A DNA stretch of 64,000 bases, from contig NZ_JH815204.1 of NCBI RefSeq assembly GCF_000296465.1, forward strand, positions 612,113 to 676,112. Direction: 5' to 3'. The notes under the pieces were generated by a model. That model saw only the letters and a program-made list of their open reading frames with translations. It searched no databases and was not told where the DNA came from. Shown in pieces: positions 8,436 to 17,955 of the stretch. The translations under genes and the position numbers were made by a program. Numbering within the stretch: position 1 is the first letter of the stretch; every line of letters begins with the position of its first letter. This DNA is from Barnesiella intestinihominis YIT 11860. GTDB lineage: Bacteria; Bacteroidota; Bacteroidia; Bacteroidales; Barnesiellaceae.

Positions 8436-9455
8436 TTAATGAGCCGATTCGAATTCTTCGAGGAAACGTACATCGTTCTCAGAGAACATTCGTAAATCTT
8501 TGACTTTATATTTCAGATTGGTGACTCGTTCGATACCCATGCCTAATGCATAACCGCTGTATATTTTACTATCTATGCCACATGCTTCGAGGACATTGGG
8601 GTCTACCATGCCGCAACCCAGAATTTCGACCCAACCGGTATGTTTGCAAAATGCACATCCTTTACCCCCGCAGATATTACAGGATATATCCATTTCGGCA
8701 GAAGGTTCGGTAAACGGGAAATAAGAAGGACGGAGTCGAATTTGAGTTTCTGATCCGAACATTTCTTTGGCAAAATAAAGCAACGCTTGCTTCAAATCGG
8801 CAAAAGAAACATTTTTGTCTATATATAAGGCTTCTACTTGATGGAAAAAGCAGTGTGCCCGGTAAGATATAGCTTCGTTGCGGTAAACACGACCCGGACA
8901 AATGATGCGGATAGGGGGTTGGGAGTGCTCCATCGTTCTTGTTTGTACAGACGAGGTGTGTGTACGAAGAAGAATATCGGGAGAACGTTGTATAAAGAAT
9001 GTGTCCTGCATATCGCGAGCCGGGTGGTCTTCGGCAAAATTCAATGCTGAGAACACATGCCAATCGTCTTCGATTTCGGGACCTTCTGCAATTGAAAATC
9101 CCAAACGGGCGAAGATATCGCATATTTCGTTTTTTACTAAGGAAAGCGGGTGTCTCGATCCTAACGGAATGGGGTAGGCTGTTCGTGTCAAGTCTATATT
9201 TTGAGATTCCGAATGGGTATCTTCGAATTCGCTTTTCAAGGCATTGATTCTTTCTGTTGCAAGAGTCTTCAATTCATTCAGTTGTTTTCCTACTTCTCTC
9301 TTTTGTTCGGCGGCGACAGTTCTGAAATCATTGAAAAGTTGAGAAATTTCTCCTTTTTTACTTAGATATTTTATACGAATATTCTCTAAATCTTCTGATT
9401 TAGAAACTTTTAATGCCTCGATTTCTGCTTTGATACGTTGGATTTTTTCAATCAT
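8436..9455 (-). CDS. pheS: Phenylalanine--tRNA ligase alpha subunit
   Basis: A 339-residue subunit of the heterotetrameric synthetase. An N-terminal coiled-coil tRNA-binding arm (about 1-90) is followed by a class II catalytic core with motif 2 (GRVYRNEAISYRAHCFFHQVE) and the phenylalanine-specific region SYFPFTEPSAEMDI. A cysteine cluster (CNICGGKGCAFC) lies in the loop before ILGCGMVDPNV, as in many bacterial PheS. pheT is not adjacent, which is common in Bacteroidales. It heads the pheS-crcB-nth operon. Confidence 0.96.
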   Translation of the reverse strand: MIEKIQRIKAEIEALKVSKSEDLENIRIKYLSKKGEISQLFNDFRTVAAEQKREVGKQLNELKTLATERINALKSEFEDTHSESQNIDLTRTAYPIPLGSRHPLSLVKNEICDIFARLGFSIAEGPEIEDDWHVFSALNFAEDHPARDMQDTFFIQRSPDILLRTHTSSVQTRTMEHSQPPIRIICPGRVYRNEAISYRAHCFFHQVEALYIDKNVSFADLKQALLYFAKEMFGSETQIRLRPSYFPFTEPSAEMDISCNICGGKGCAFCKHTGWVEILGCGMVDPNVLEACGIDSKIYSGYALGMGIERVTNLKYKVKDLRMFSENDVRFLEEFESAH

Positions 9456-9481
9456 ACCTGTATAATTCTTATTTTTAAATG

Positions 9482-9489
9482 CAAATTTA
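9482..9489 (-). promoter_or_regulatory. -7 promoter box (TAAATTTG) of the pheS operon
   Basis: Matches TAnnTTTG on the minus strand, about 27 bases upstream of the pheS ATG. No clear -33 box. Confidence 0.5.
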
Positions 9490-9582
9490 ATAATAAATGA
9501 CTTCTTTTTGGGTGGATTTTTGAGAAATATTTTTTTTGACGAATAAAAAAGGGAATCTGCTGAAAAAATATTCCTTTATTAC

Positions 9583-9590
9583 TAATTTTG
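9583..9590 (+). promoter_or_regulatory. -7 promoter box (TAATTTTG) that favours the internal tilS start
   Basis: TAnnTTTG match on the plus strand. A transcript starting about 7 bases downstream would not contain the upstream TTG (9536) or the ATG at 9593, so the ATG at 9614 is the best tilS start. Confidence 0.5.
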
Positions 9591-9613
9591 TTATGAATTT
9601 AAGAAGTAACGAT

Positions 9614-10963
9614 ATGTCTGTCTCTCCATTTTTACAAAGTATACACGAGTTTGTCGAGGATAAAAAACTTTTAGACAAATCTGGCCCTGTTATCGTTGGT
9701 GTGAGCGGAGGAGCCGACTCTATTGCGTTACTTCATGTCTTGAAGAGTTTGGGATATTCGTGTATAGTCTGTCACTGTAATTTCAATTTGAGAGGTGAAG
9801 AATCTTTGCGGGACAGGAATTTTACTCGGCAGATAGCTTTTGAGTGGAATTTGCCGTTCGAGGAGATTTCGTTTGATGCTTCATGTTATGCGATGACCAA
9901 TAATGTGTCGGTCGAGATGGCTTGCCGCCAACTGCGATATGATTGGTTTGAAGAGAAAAGGAAACAATATCGGGCACAGGCGATAGCCGTGGCCCATCAT
10001 CGGGACGATAGTGTGGAAACCCTGTTGCTGAATTTAATTCGAGGAACCGGGATTGCCGGTCTTACGTCGATGAAACCACGTAACGGATTTGTTGTGCGAC
10101 CGTTGTTGACCGTTTCCCGTAAAGATATAGAATCGTATTTGTCGGAACATGGGGTGTCGTATGTGGTCGATTGTACCAATTTAGAATCGGTTTATATCAG
10201 AAATAAAATTCGATTACAAGTATTGCCTTTGTTACGTTCGATCAATCCGTCGGTTGACCATTCCATATATTCTTCTATTTTGAATTTGAGGGAAGTGGAA
10301 TCGGTCTATAAAGCGGCTATACATGAGCAGGAGCAAAACGTGTTGGAATATAAAGGTGAATATATTTATATTCCGGTGGAGAAACTGAAACAGCTTCCGT
10401 CGCCTAAGGCTTTCTTATTTGAATTTTTGACTCCTTACGGCTTTGTTTCCGAACAGATAACAGAGATAATATCGTCTTGTGGCGGTATTTCTGGGAAGGT
10501 GTTTTTATCTCGGAATTACAGAATCGTTAAAGACAGGGAATATTTGATATTGGAATCACAGGAAAGAGAAGAGGCTGGGACGGTGGTAGAGAAAATCGAA
10601 AGTCTCGAAGAATGTGGAACTTTGTTACACGGAAATTTATTGTATCGATGTCTGGACAACGATGAAACGTATTGTTTCTCTCGTGATAAATCCTATGCTT
10701 GTTTCGACTTGGACAAACTTGTATTTCCGCTAATTATTCGCCGGTGGGAGACGGGAGATCGTTTTACCCCCTTTGGAATGAGAGGCAGCCGTAAATTGAG
10801 CGATTATTTTAGAGATAAAAAATATTCTCTAATCGATAAAGCCAATGCTTTGCTGCTATGTTCGGGAAATACGATAATATGGATATTGGGAGAGCGTGCG
10901 GCCGATGGATATCGAGTGACTGTGGATACAAAGAGAATAATCGAATTTAAATATGAAAAATAG
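9614..10963 (+). CDS. tilS: tRNA(Ile)-lysidine synthase
   Basis: A 449-residue enzyme from the ATG at 9614; the reading frame is open upstream to a TTG at 9536. The PP-loop ATP site is VGVSGGADSIALLHVL (about residues 26-41), followed by HCNFNLRGEES and the downstream HHRDDSVETLLLNLIRGTG motif. The C-terminal TilS domain (about 370-445) is present, so this is the long form. It makes lysidine at position 34 of the minor tRNA-Ile that reads AUA, using ATP and lysine, and is normally essential. It stands alone between divergent pheS and co-directional rho. Confidence 0.94.
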   Translation: MSVSPFLQSIHEFVEDKKLLDKSGPVIVGVSGGADSIALLHVLKSLGYSCIVCHCNFNLRGEESLRDRNFTRQIAFEWNLPFEEISFDASCYAMTNNVSVEMACRQLRYDWFEEKRKQYRAQAIAVAHHRDDSVETLLLNLIRGTGIAGLTSMKPRNGFVVRPLLTVSRKDIESYLSEHGVSYVVDCTNLESVYIRNKIRLQVLPLLRSINPSVDHSIYSSILNLREVESVYKAAIHEQEQNVLEYKGEYIYIPVEKLKQLPSPKAFLFEFLTPYGFVSEQITEIISSCGGISGKVFLSRNYRIVKDREYLILESQEREEAGTVVEKIESLEECGTLLHGNLLYRCLDNDETYCFSRDKSYACFDLDKLVFPLIIRRWETGDRFTPFGMRGSRKLSDYFRDKKYSLIDKANALLLCSGNTIIWILGERAADGYRVTVDTKRIIEFKYEK

Positions 10964-11015
10964 TTAAATAATAAACTTATTTTTACATTTCTTGTTTTGT
11001 TTGACAAATCGGCCG

Positions 11016-11023
11016 TATATTTG
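11016..11023 (+). promoter_or_regulatory. -7 promoter box (TATATTTG) of rho with about 130-nt leader
   Basis: Good TAnnTTTG match about 138 bases upstream of the rho ATG, with CTTG at 10991-10994 as a possible -33 (21-bp spacer). The leader (about 11030-11160) is long enough to hold autoregulatory sites, but I see no clear structure in it. Confidence 0.5.
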
Positions 11024-11160
11024 TACGGTGAAATTGCGTAGTGAAATTCTGTACGCAGTAAATTCAAAAATCCAATAATTATATTTGTTCTTTCAGCCAG
11101 TATGAGTAATCATGCAGGTAGCTTTAATAAATATAAAGTGTAAATCATATTTATTTATTC

Positions 11161-13233
11161 ATGTATAATATTTTAGAATTGAGCGCTAAAACTCTTGACC
11201 AGTTGAAAGTGATAGCTGCTGAAATGGGTATCCAAAAGATTGATGGTATAGAACAAGAAGATCTTGTCTATAAAATTCTTGATCAACAAGCTATTGATAT
11301 GGCAAGTAAAGCTGCCGCTAATCCTCCTGCTCCGAAAAAGAGAGGTCCTAAACCTAAGAAAAATAAAGAGAAGCCTGTACTTGAAAAACCGAATGAACTA
11401 GAAAGTAAATCAAATACGGAGCCGACACCGTCTCCATCTGTGGAATCGACAGGTGTGGAAGATACGAAAGAGGTGAAAAAGAAAGGCAGAAAGAAAAAAA
11501 GCGATGTAACGAGTGAAACCTCGAAAAAAGAAGATTCAAAACAGGATAATGTTATAGAAGTAAAAGATATTCCTTCTATTATAGAAGAGACTGGGTTATC
11601 TTCTCATCCCGCTTTGAAAGAGCCGGTAGCCGAACTATTTGAGAATTTAAAAGAAAGCTCTATGGCGTTGGTGGAAAATAGCGGTTCCAATGAAAACGAA
11701 GAGCTTCCTCAGCAAAGTACACAAGGAGGGCAACCCAAACAACGCAAACGGATACAAAAGAAAGCTCTTCCAGCTGAATTGATAAATGAAGCTCAAAACA
11801 CACTGCAAACACCCTCGCCTTCTGTTCCGGTTACAACGCCTTCCACCCCGGTAGAAAACAAGCAACAGGAAATTATTCAACAACAGCCCGCTACCGCAAA
11901 TCAAGGACAACAAGCACCGTTGCCTACATCGTCGTTACAGACATTCTTCCCACATAGCGAAAAGCAAAGATTTGTTCCGAGAGGACAGCGCACATTCGTC
12001 CCACAGAATAGGAATAGCCAGAATAATGCAGGAAATAACAATGGGCAAAACCAAAACTCGAATAATCAACAAACGTTTGTCCCTGAGCCGAAACCTGTCG
12101 AGAGACCATACGATTTCGATGGAATATTGACAGGTGTGGGGGTATTGGAGATGATGCCCGATGGGTATGGATTTCTTCGTTCGTCCGACTACAATTATTT
12201 GACTTCTCCCGATGATGTCTATGTTTCTCAATCGCAAATAAAGTTGTTTGGTTTGAAGACGGGCGATGTCGTTGAAGGACCTATTCGTCCTCCTAAGGAA
12301 GGAGAGAAATATTTTCCGCTGGTGAAGGTGGAGAAAATAAATGGTCGCACACCCGAATATGTTCGAGACCGTGTCCCGTTCGATCATCTTACTCCTCTTT
12401 TCCCCGATGAAAAATTTGATTTGACGAGTGGAAAATACTGTAATTTATCTACTCGTGTGGTCGATATGTTTTCTCCTATCGGTAAAGGACAGCGTGGATT
12501 GATCGTTGCACCTCCTAAGACGGGTAAGACCGTGTTGTTGAAAGATATAGCCAATGCTATCTCTGAGAATCACCCGGAGGTTTATATGATTATATTGTTG
12601 ATCGACGAGCGTCCCGAAGAGGTTACCGATATGGCCCGTAGTGTAAAAGCCGAGGTTATCTCATCTACTTTCGACGAGCCGGCCGAACGTCATGTGAAAG
12701 TGGCTAGTATCGTATTGGAAAAAGCCAAACGTATGGTTGAATGTGGTCACGATGTTGTCATTCTGTTAGACTCCATCACTCGTTTGGCGAGAGCTTATAA
12801 TACGGTTTCTCCGGCCTCCGGTAAAGTGCTCTCTGGTGGTGTCGATGCCAATGCGTTGCATAAGCCTAAACGCTTTTTCGGTGCGGCTCGTAATATAGAG
12901 AACGGGGGAAGCCTTACGATTATCGCTACTGCTTTGACCGAGACCGGTTCGAAGATGGACGAGGTGATATTCGAGGAGTTCAAGGGAACGGGTAATATGG
13001 AGTTGCAGCTCGATCGGAAATTGTCTAACAAACGCATTTTCCCGGCTGTTGACATCACGGCATCGAGTACTCGTCGGGACGATTTGTTGTTACCGAAAGA
13101 CACACTCAACCGTATGTGGATATTGCGTCGATACTTGTCCGATATGAATTCGATAGAGGCAATGGAATTTATGCGAGACCGTATGGAGCGTACTTCTTCG
13201 AATGAAGAACTTTTGCTGTCGATGAACGATTGA
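11161..13233 (+). CDS. rho: Transcription termination factor Rho with long disordered insert
   Basis: A 690-residue Rho, against about 420 in E. coli. The N-terminal Rho_N domain (about 1-45) is followed by a roughly 260-residue low-complexity insert, first lysine/glutamate/proline-rich and then N/Q-rich ([17 protein letters not shown]). The cold-shock RNA-binding domain starts near residue 319 ([20 protein letters not shown]). The hexameric ATPase core has the P-loop APPKTGKT near 450 and the Q-loop [20 protein letters not shown] near 558. It terminates transcription at untranslated RNA. Such inserts occur in Bacteroidetes Rho; the one in Bacteroides thetaiotaomicron has been reported to drive phase separation. 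The gene has its own promoter and a strong terminator. Confidence 0.97.
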   Translation: MYNILELSAKTLDQLKVIAAEMGIQKIDGIEQEDLVYKILDQQAIDMASKAAANPPAPKKRGPKPKKNKEKPVLEKPNELESKSNTEPTPSPSVESTGVEDTKEVKKKGRKKKSDVTSETSKKEDSKQDNVIEVKDIPSIIEETGLSSHPALKEPVAELFENLKESSMALVENSGSNENEELPQQSTQGGQPKQRKRIQKKALPAELINEAQNTLQTPSPSVPVTTPSTPVENKQQEIIQQQPATANQGQQAPLPTSSLQTFFPHSEKQRFVPRGQRTFVPQNRNSQNNAGNNNGQNQNSNNQQTFVPEPKPVERPYDFDGILTGVGVLEMMPDGYGFLRSSDYNYLTSPDDVYVSQSQIKLFGLKTGDVVEGPIRPPKEGEKYFPLVKVEKINGRTPEYVRDRVPFDHLTPLFPDEKFDLTSGKYCNLSTRVVDMFSPIGKGQRGLIVAPPKTGKTVLLKDIANAISENHPEVYMIILLIDERPEEVTDMARSVKAEVISSTFDEPAERHVKVASIVLEKAKRMVECGHDVVILLDSITRLARAYNTVSPASGKVLSGGVDANALHKPKRFFGAARNIENGGSLTIIATALTETGSKMDEVIFEEFKGTGNMELQLDRKLSNKRIFPAVDITASSTRRDDLLLPKDTLNRMWILRRYLSDMNSIEAMEFMRDRMERTSSNEELLLSMND

Positions 13234-13246
13234 GTATCGTAATAGA

Positions 13247-13296
13247 TATAAAAAGAAGGCCGGTGAAAATTCCAATTCACCGGCCTTCTTTTTATA
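13247..13296 (+). terminator. Intrinsic terminator after rho
   Basis: A perfect 21-bp stem (13247-13267 with 13276-13296) with an 8-base loop; the 3' arm ends in TTTTTATA. It begins 14 bases after the rho stop codon. Confidence 0.9.
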
Positions 13297-13337
13297 TGGA
13301 CCAAACAAAGTGAACAGAGTGTGTGTTATATGAATAA

Positions 13338-13835
13338 ATGTATAAGAAAATGGAGATACCCTCGATACAACTGAGTTTGGAACATATAGAGGAGTTAGAT
13401 TTTACCTGTCCTGCGGCAAAAAAATCGATAAATATAGGAAAAGAGATTATTCCGGTTAAGTTTGTGGTAAATATTTATCCCGATGTTAAACGGGATTATT
13501 TTAAGTTGATAACAGGAGTCCGTTATATTCGTCGTCGTAATTTTATCGGTCAAGAACTTCTTTTTTATAGAATCGCTGTGGTTTATAAAATTGAGAAATT
13601 GAAGGATTTTGTTAAGCTCGAAAATTCCCAAGTCACAGTTGATACTCGGTTACTTGCATTGTTATTGAGTATATCAATCGGGTCGATGAGAGGAATGTTG
13701 GCACTACGTACGCAAAATACAGTGTTCAAAAATTATCCGTTACCTCTGATAAATGTATCCGAAATATTAACTTCCATGAATATAACCGATTCTGAGGGTA
13801 TCTGGGAGAACTTGAATATATATTACAATAATTGA
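13338..13835 (+). CDS. SecB-like small protein (tentative)
   Basis: A 165-residue soluble protein without a signal peptide. It has an N-terminal beta-rich region (residues 8-90) and a C-terminal helix followed by a segment ending LPLINVSEIL. The spacing of SIGSMRGMLALRT and NYPLPLINVSEIL recalls the end of SecB-family chaperones (a helix starting small-residue-R-G, then a P-L/P-x-N segment), and divergent SecB-like proteins are common in Bacteroidetes. This is fold-level resemblance only. It is seven bases upstream of gpmA, likely in one transcript. The start could also be the second ATG at 13350. Confidence 0.45.
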   Translation: MYKKMEIPSIQLSLEHIEELDFTCPAAKKSINIGKEIIPVKFVVNIYPDVKRDYFKLITGVRYIRRRNFIGQELLFYRIAVVYKIEKLKDFVKLENSQVTVDTRLLALLLSISIGSMRGMLALRTQNTVFKNYPLPLINVSEILTSMNITDSEGIWENLNIYYNN

Positions 13836-13842
13836 ATCCTCG

Positions 13843-14532
13843 ATGAATAAATTGATTTTGCTCCGGCATGGAGAGAGTATATGGAATAAGGAGAACCGAT
13901 TTACGGGGTGGACAGATGTCCCATTGTCCGAAAAGGGGAGAGATGAAGCTCGTCGGGCAGGAGAGCTGTTACGGAGTTTTTCCATATATCCCGATATTTC
14001 GTTTACGTCTTTGTTAAAGCGTGCTATTGTTACTCGCTTTTTAGTTATGGAAGAATTGGATAGGTTGTGGACTCCGGCATATAAAGATTGGAGGCTCAAT
14101 GAACGACATTATGGTGCGCTGCAAGGCTTGAATAAGTTGGAAACATCTGAGAAGTATGGGGCGGAGCAAGTTCATATTTGGCGACGGAGTTATGATGTCA
14201 GACCTCCGCAAGTAGGAGACGAGGATCCCAGATATCCGGCTCATGATGCCCGTTATCAGATGGTTCAAGAAAAACTGTTACCTCATGGTGAATCGCTTGA
14301 AGATACTGTTCATAGAGTGTTGCCTTGTTGGAAAGAGCGTATTTTGCCAGAGGCTGAGAAAGGCAAAACGATACTGGTTGCAGCTCATGGAAATAGTTTG
14401 AGGGCCTTGATAATGATGCTACAAAATTTATCGCCCAAACAAATTGTAGATGTAGAAATACCCACGGGAAAACCTTTAATCCTTGAATTAGGAGAAAATT
14501 TAACGGTTTTGAATCAATACTATTTGGGGTAA
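13843..14532 (+). CDS. gpmA: 2,3-bisphosphoglycerate-dependent phosphoglycerate mutase
   Basis: A 229-residue histidine phosphatase superfamily enzyme. The phosphohistidine motif is LILLRHGESIWN (residues 3-14), with FTGWTDVPLSEKG, the acid/base region RLNERHYGALQG and the second histidine in VAAHGNSLRALI all present. It interconverts 3- and 2-phosphoglycerate in glycolysis. Many Bacteroidales also have a cofactor-independent enzyme, so redundancy is possible. It follows the SecB-like gene with a 7-bp gap. Confidence 0.95.
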   Translation: MNKLILLRHGESIWNKENRFTGWTDVPLSEKGRDEARRAGELLRSFSIYPDISFTSLLKRAIVTRFLVMEELDRLWTPAYKDWRLNERHYGALQGLNKLETSEKYGAEQVHIWRRSYDVRPPQVGDEDPRYPAHDARYQMVQEKLLPHGESLEDTVHRVLPCWKERILPEAEKGKTILVAAHGNSLRALIMMLQNLSPKQIVDVEIPTGKPLILELGENLTVLNQYYLG

Positions 14533-14610
14533 AATAAGCAGCATGGGCTGTGGAAGTAAAATCTTTTTTAGCTTCCATGATATATTCTTTTTCGGTTTTC
14601 TGTAAATAGC

Positions 14611-14618
14611 TATATTTG
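14611..14618 (+). promoter_or_regulatory. -7 promoter box (TATATTTG) of the ybaK gene
   Basis: TAnnTTTG match 20 bases upstream of the deacylase ATG. A weak imperfect hairpin at about 14547-14575 may end the gpmA transcript. Confidence 0.5.
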
Positions 14619-14637
14619 TCCGATTATTGATTTAGGT

Positions 14638-15114
14638 ATGAAGACGAATAAGACGAATGCGGCTCGGCTGTTGGATAGGGCGAAAATACCATACGAATTG
14701 ATTCCCTATGAAGTCGACGAGAATAATTTAGCTGCTACTCATGTTGCCGAACAACTGGGTGAGAATATAGAACAAGTATTCAAGACTTTGGTATTGCGTG
14801 GCGATAAACACGGGATATTCGTTTGTGTGATTCCGGGCGACAAAGAGGTCGATTTGAAAAAGGCTGCTAAAATATCGGGAAATAAGAGTGCCGAGATGAT
14901 TGCCATGAAGGAACTGTTGCCGACTACCGGATATATTCGGGGTGGTTGTTCTCCCATTGGCATGAAGAAAAATTATCCTGTATATATCCACGAAAGTTGT
15001 CTGTCGCATGACCCTATTTATATTAGTGCCGGACAACGAGGATTACAGATAAAAATAGCAGCCGGGGCTCTTATAGAGTTTGTTTCAGCGGAGGTCGGAG
15101 ACCTTGTCGGTTAA
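14638..15114 (+). CDS. ybaK: Cys-tRNA(Pro)/Cys-tRNA(Cys) deacylase YbaK/EbsC
   Basis: A 158-residue YbaK-fold protein that hydrolyses mischarged Cys-tRNA(Pro). Family landmarks are KTLVLRGDKHGIFVCVIPGD (about 45-65), the following DLKKAAKISG with its conserved lysines, and the glycine-rich GYIRGGCSPIGMKK loop. Length matches stand-alone YbaK. It has its own promoter and faces the convergent Nudix gene. Confidence 0.93.
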   Translation: MKTNKTNAARLLDRAKIPYELIPYEVDENNLAATHVAEQLGENIEQVFKTLVLRGDKHGIFVCVIPGDKEVDLKKAAKISGNKSAEMIAMKELLPTTGYIRGGCSPIGMKKNYPVYIHESCLSHDPIYISAGQRGLQIKIAAGALIEFVSAEVGDLVG

Positions 15115-15230
15115 TCTTGGTACGCGATAGATTCAGTGTGATTAGTCCACAGGGTGTAAAATGTCTTGTCCATATAAGATGATTATAGAACCCGAAGGGG
15201 GATACATAGGTGTGAACAGAGTCTTCGTCT

Positions 15231-15773
15231 TTATTCACAGTCTTTTTTCATAGTTTCCTGTTTAAAGGCTCGGATAAGCCGGGATTCTATGCGGAGAAAT
15301 TCTTGTTCGAAATTAGGAGTGAAGATTCCTTTCCCCATATTTTCATGTATTTCTGAAAATGTCCAGAACTTTCCGTCGTCGATTTCGACTGGATCGATTT
15401 GCATTTTTCCGGTATATACCGTATAGAATGTGTTTACCATCTCGCGTTCCTGATCCGATTCGAAGATATAAGTAAGCACATGTATCGGAATGAAATGCGT
15501 GATTCCCAACTCTTCGCGAACTTCTCTTGCCAACGCTTCTTCGACGGTCTCCCCGTAATCGATATGACCGCCTACGGCCGTATCCCATTTGCCGGGTTGA
15601 ATGTCTTTATTCGTCGATCGCTTTTGAAGATACAACTCCCCGTCGTTATTTATAATATGTAGGTGGACTACCGGGTGGAGTAATTTCGATCCGTTGTGGC
15701 ATTCACGGCGGGTCGCTTTTCCTATTGTGTTACCTTGTTCGTCTATCAGAGGAAACCATTCTTCTTTATTCAT
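15231..15773 (-). CDS. Nudix hydrolase
   Basis: A 180-residue protein with a complete Nudix box, GHIDYGETVEEALAREVREELGI (about 65-87). The N-terminus (EWFPLIDEQGNTIGKATRRECH) and the LLHPVVHLHIINNDGELYLQKRS segment resemble the isopentenyl-diphosphate isomerase-like/YfcD subgroup. It should hydrolyse a nucleoside-diphosphate-linked compound; the substrate cannot be told. The ATG overlaps the end of topB by eight bases, which suggests translational coupling. Confidence 0.88.
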   Translation of the reverse strand: MNKEEWFPLIDEQGNTIGKATRRECHNGSKLLHPVVHLHIINNDGELYLQKRSTNKDIQPGKWDTAVGGHIDYGETVEEALAREVREELGITHFIPIHVLTYIFESDQEREMVNTFYTVYTGKMQIDPVEIDDGKFWTFSEIHENMGKGIFTPNFEQEFLRIESRLIRAFKQETMKKDCE

Positions 15774-17829
15774 GATTCAAATGAGTATTCGGGTTATAGT
15801 CTTGAATACGTTTTTGCAGCGTTTCTTCATCGAGAGGGTTCCCGGCTTCGTCGAATGGCAACCTGAAACCGCATCCTTCTTTCCATCGGCTGCATCCGTA
15901 TGCCGTCTTTCCCTGTATGATATGGCCGGTGTGGCATACGGGACATGATAAAAGTTGTTCTTTTGGTTTCTTCTCCGTAGATGTTTTATTTGTTGTTTTT
16001 TTCTTCCCGGGTTTGGCCGATGTCGTTGATTTTTTCTTCGGTTCCTCCGGGGGTGGAGCCGCTGTGATTTTGCCGGAATTGTCGCTTAGTACGTACAAAA
16101 CGATTTCGCCCACCATTTTTTTCAGTTCTTCCAGGAAATCGGCGGCACGATATTCGTTGCGTTCTATTTTACGCAATTTGTTTTCCCAAATACCGGTCAA
16201 TTCGGCCGATTTTAGCAACTCGTTGCGAATAGTCCCGATTAGTTCCACTCCTGTTTGAGTGGCAACCAGATTCTTCCTTTCTTTACGGATATAGTGGCGT
16301 TTGAACAGCGTTTCAATAATGGCGGCTCTCGTGGAAGGACGTCCGATACCGTTTTCTTTCAAGGCATCTCTCAGTTCTTCGTCCTCTACCGATTTTCCAG
16401 CCGTCTCCATGGCTCGCAATAATGTGGCTTCGGTATACGGTTTGGGAGGCTGGGTCCATTTTTCTGCCAAAGAAGGTGTGTGGGGGCCGGTTTCACCTTT
16501 GGTGAAAGCAGGCAAGGTGCTTTCCAACTCTTCGTTATTTTCTTCTTTCCCGAATACGGTTCTCCACCCCGGAGATAAGATTTGTTTCCCCGTGGCTTTA
16601 AATTCGATTTGATTTACCTCGCCCAGTACGACCGTATTGGAAACGATACAATCGGGATAGAATGCCGCAATAAATCTTCGGGCCACTAAGTCGTACACTT
16701 TTTGCTCTTCGCCCGTGAGGTTGGTTGCCTTTACGTTCGTGGGAATGATAGCATGGTGATCGGTCACTTTGGAGTTGTCGAATACCTTTTTGCTCTTGGG
16801 GATCTTCCCGGTCGAAAAAAGGGCTGTTAATGTTGTGTAAGCTGTTAATGCCGACATTATGCCCGGAACCTTCGGATATATGTCGTCGCTTAGAAATGTA
16901 GTGTCGACGCGAGGGTAGGTGGTTACTTTTTTTTCGTAAAGCGACTGAATGATTTTCAAAGTGTTTTCTGCCGAGAAAGAGAATTTTTTATTACACTCGA
17001 CTTGAAGGCTGGTTAAGTCGAATAATCTCGGTGGCGCTTCTTTTCCTTGTTTGGTCGTTATATCGGTAACCGTGAAGGGGAATCCCTCTATCTTTTGTAG
17101 AAATTCTTTTCCCTCTGCTTCGGTTTGAAATTTCCCTTTGGTGACGGCGAATGTCGTTTCCCGATATAAGGTTTTCAATTCCCAATAAGGTTGAGGAACA
17201 AAATGTTCGATTTCGAGTTGACGGTTTACGATTAATGCCAAAGTGGGAGTCTGTACCCTCCCGATGGAAAGGACTTGACGGTTCTGTCCATATTTCAACG
17301 TGTAAAGCCGGGTAGCGTTCATTCCTAATAACCAATCGCCGATAGCCCGTGAAAGTCCGGCAAAATAAAGAGAGTCGAATTCTGTTTGAGGTTTGAGATT
17401 TTGAAATCCCTCTCGTATGGCTTCTTCTGTCAAGGACGATATCCAAAGGCGGTAGACCGGGCATTTACAAGCAGCTTTTTGCATAACCCATCGTTGAATG
17501 AGTTCCCCTTCTTGACCGGCATCACCACAGTTTATGACGGCTTCGGCGTTGGACATGAGCGATTCTATGATACCGAATTGTTTTTCGATACCCCGGTCGG
17601 AGATTAATTTAATCCCGAATCGGGTGGGTATCATGGGCAGGGATCTCAATGTCCATTGTTTCCACGAGTCGGTATATTCATGAGGCTCTTTTAATGTGCA
17701 GAGATGGCCGAAAGTCCAAGTCACCTGATAGCCGTTTCCTTCGTAATATCCGTCATGTCGGTTTTTTGCGCCTACTATATCGGCTATTTCTTTGGCTACA
17801 CTGGGTTTTTCGGCTATACAGACTTTCAT
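15766..17829 (-). CDS. topB: DNA topoisomerase III
   Basis: A 687-residue type IA topoisomerase starting MKVCIAEKPSVAKEIADIVG at 17829; the open frame extends upstream, but a promoter box lies inside that extension. The Toprim domain (about 1-140), the active-site tyrosine in TTYPRVDTTFLSDD and the PPKPYTEATLLRAME region are present. A lysine/threonine-rich linker (about 610-640) leads to a C-terminal four-cysteine zinc ribbon (CPVCHTGHIIQ...CSRWKEGC). It decatenates replication intermediates and joins RecQ-type helicases in recombination. Chromosomal and mobile-element TopB look alike; the neighbours here argue for a chromosomal gene. Confidence 0.92.
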   Translation of the reverse strand: MKVCIAEKPSVAKEIADIVGAKNRHDGYYEGNGYQVTWTFGHLCTLKEPHEYTDSWKQWTLRSLPMIPTRFGIKLISDRGIEKQFGIIESLMSNAEAVINCGDAGQEGELIQRWVMQKAACKCPVYRLWISSLTEEAIREGFQNLKPQTEFDSLYFAGLSRAIGDWLLGMNATRLYTLKYGQNRQVLSIGRVQTPTLALIVNRQLEIEHFVPQPYWELKTLYRETTFAVTKGKFQTEAEGKEFLQKIEGFPFTVTDITTKQGKEAPPRLFDLTSLQVECNKKFSFSAENTLKIIQSLYEKKVTTYPRVDTTFLSDDIYPKVPGIMSALTAYTTLTALFSTGKIPKSKKVFDNSKVTDHHAIIPTNVKATNLTGEEQKVYDLVARRFIAAFYPDCIVSNTVVLGEVNQIEFKATGKQILSPGWRTVFGKEENNEELESTLPAFTKGETGPHTPSLAEKWTQPPKPYTEATLLRAMETAGKSVEDEELRDALKENGIGRPSTRAAIIETLFKRHYIRKERKNLVATQTGVELIGTIRNELLKSAELTGIWENKLRKIERNEYRAADFLEELKKMVGEIVLYVLSDNSGKITAAPPPEEPKKKSTTSAKPGKKKTTNKTSTEKKPKEQLLSCPVCHTGHIIQGKTAYGCSRWKEGCGFRLPFDEAGNPLDEETLQKRIQDYNPNTHLNHE

Positions 17830-17916
17830 TATATTGTTTTGTAGTTTAAACGAAGAAACAAGGAACGACAAAATCCGTTTTTCCGGTCGTGTCTTACTGC
17901 TGCTCTTTTCCGAATG

Positions 17917-17924
17917 CAAAGTTA
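17917..17924 (-). promoter_or_regulatory. -7 promoter box (TAACTTTG) of topB
   Basis: TAnnTTTG on the minus strand, about 88 bases upstream of the chosen topB ATG, in the short gap after the TlpA-like gene. It supports the internal start at 17829 over the longer open frame. Confidence 0.55.
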
Positions 17925-17955
17925 CATTTTTATTTTCATTCTTCGTAATATCCGG

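Noticed and set aside
8677-9247. Several long antisense or out-of-frame frames inside pheS
   Set aside because: They are shadows of the clearly coding pheS frame, with no promoter or domain.
15766-17919. Longer topB start 30 residues upstream
   Set aside because: A -7 promoter box lies within the extension and the family begins at MKVCIAEKPSVA.
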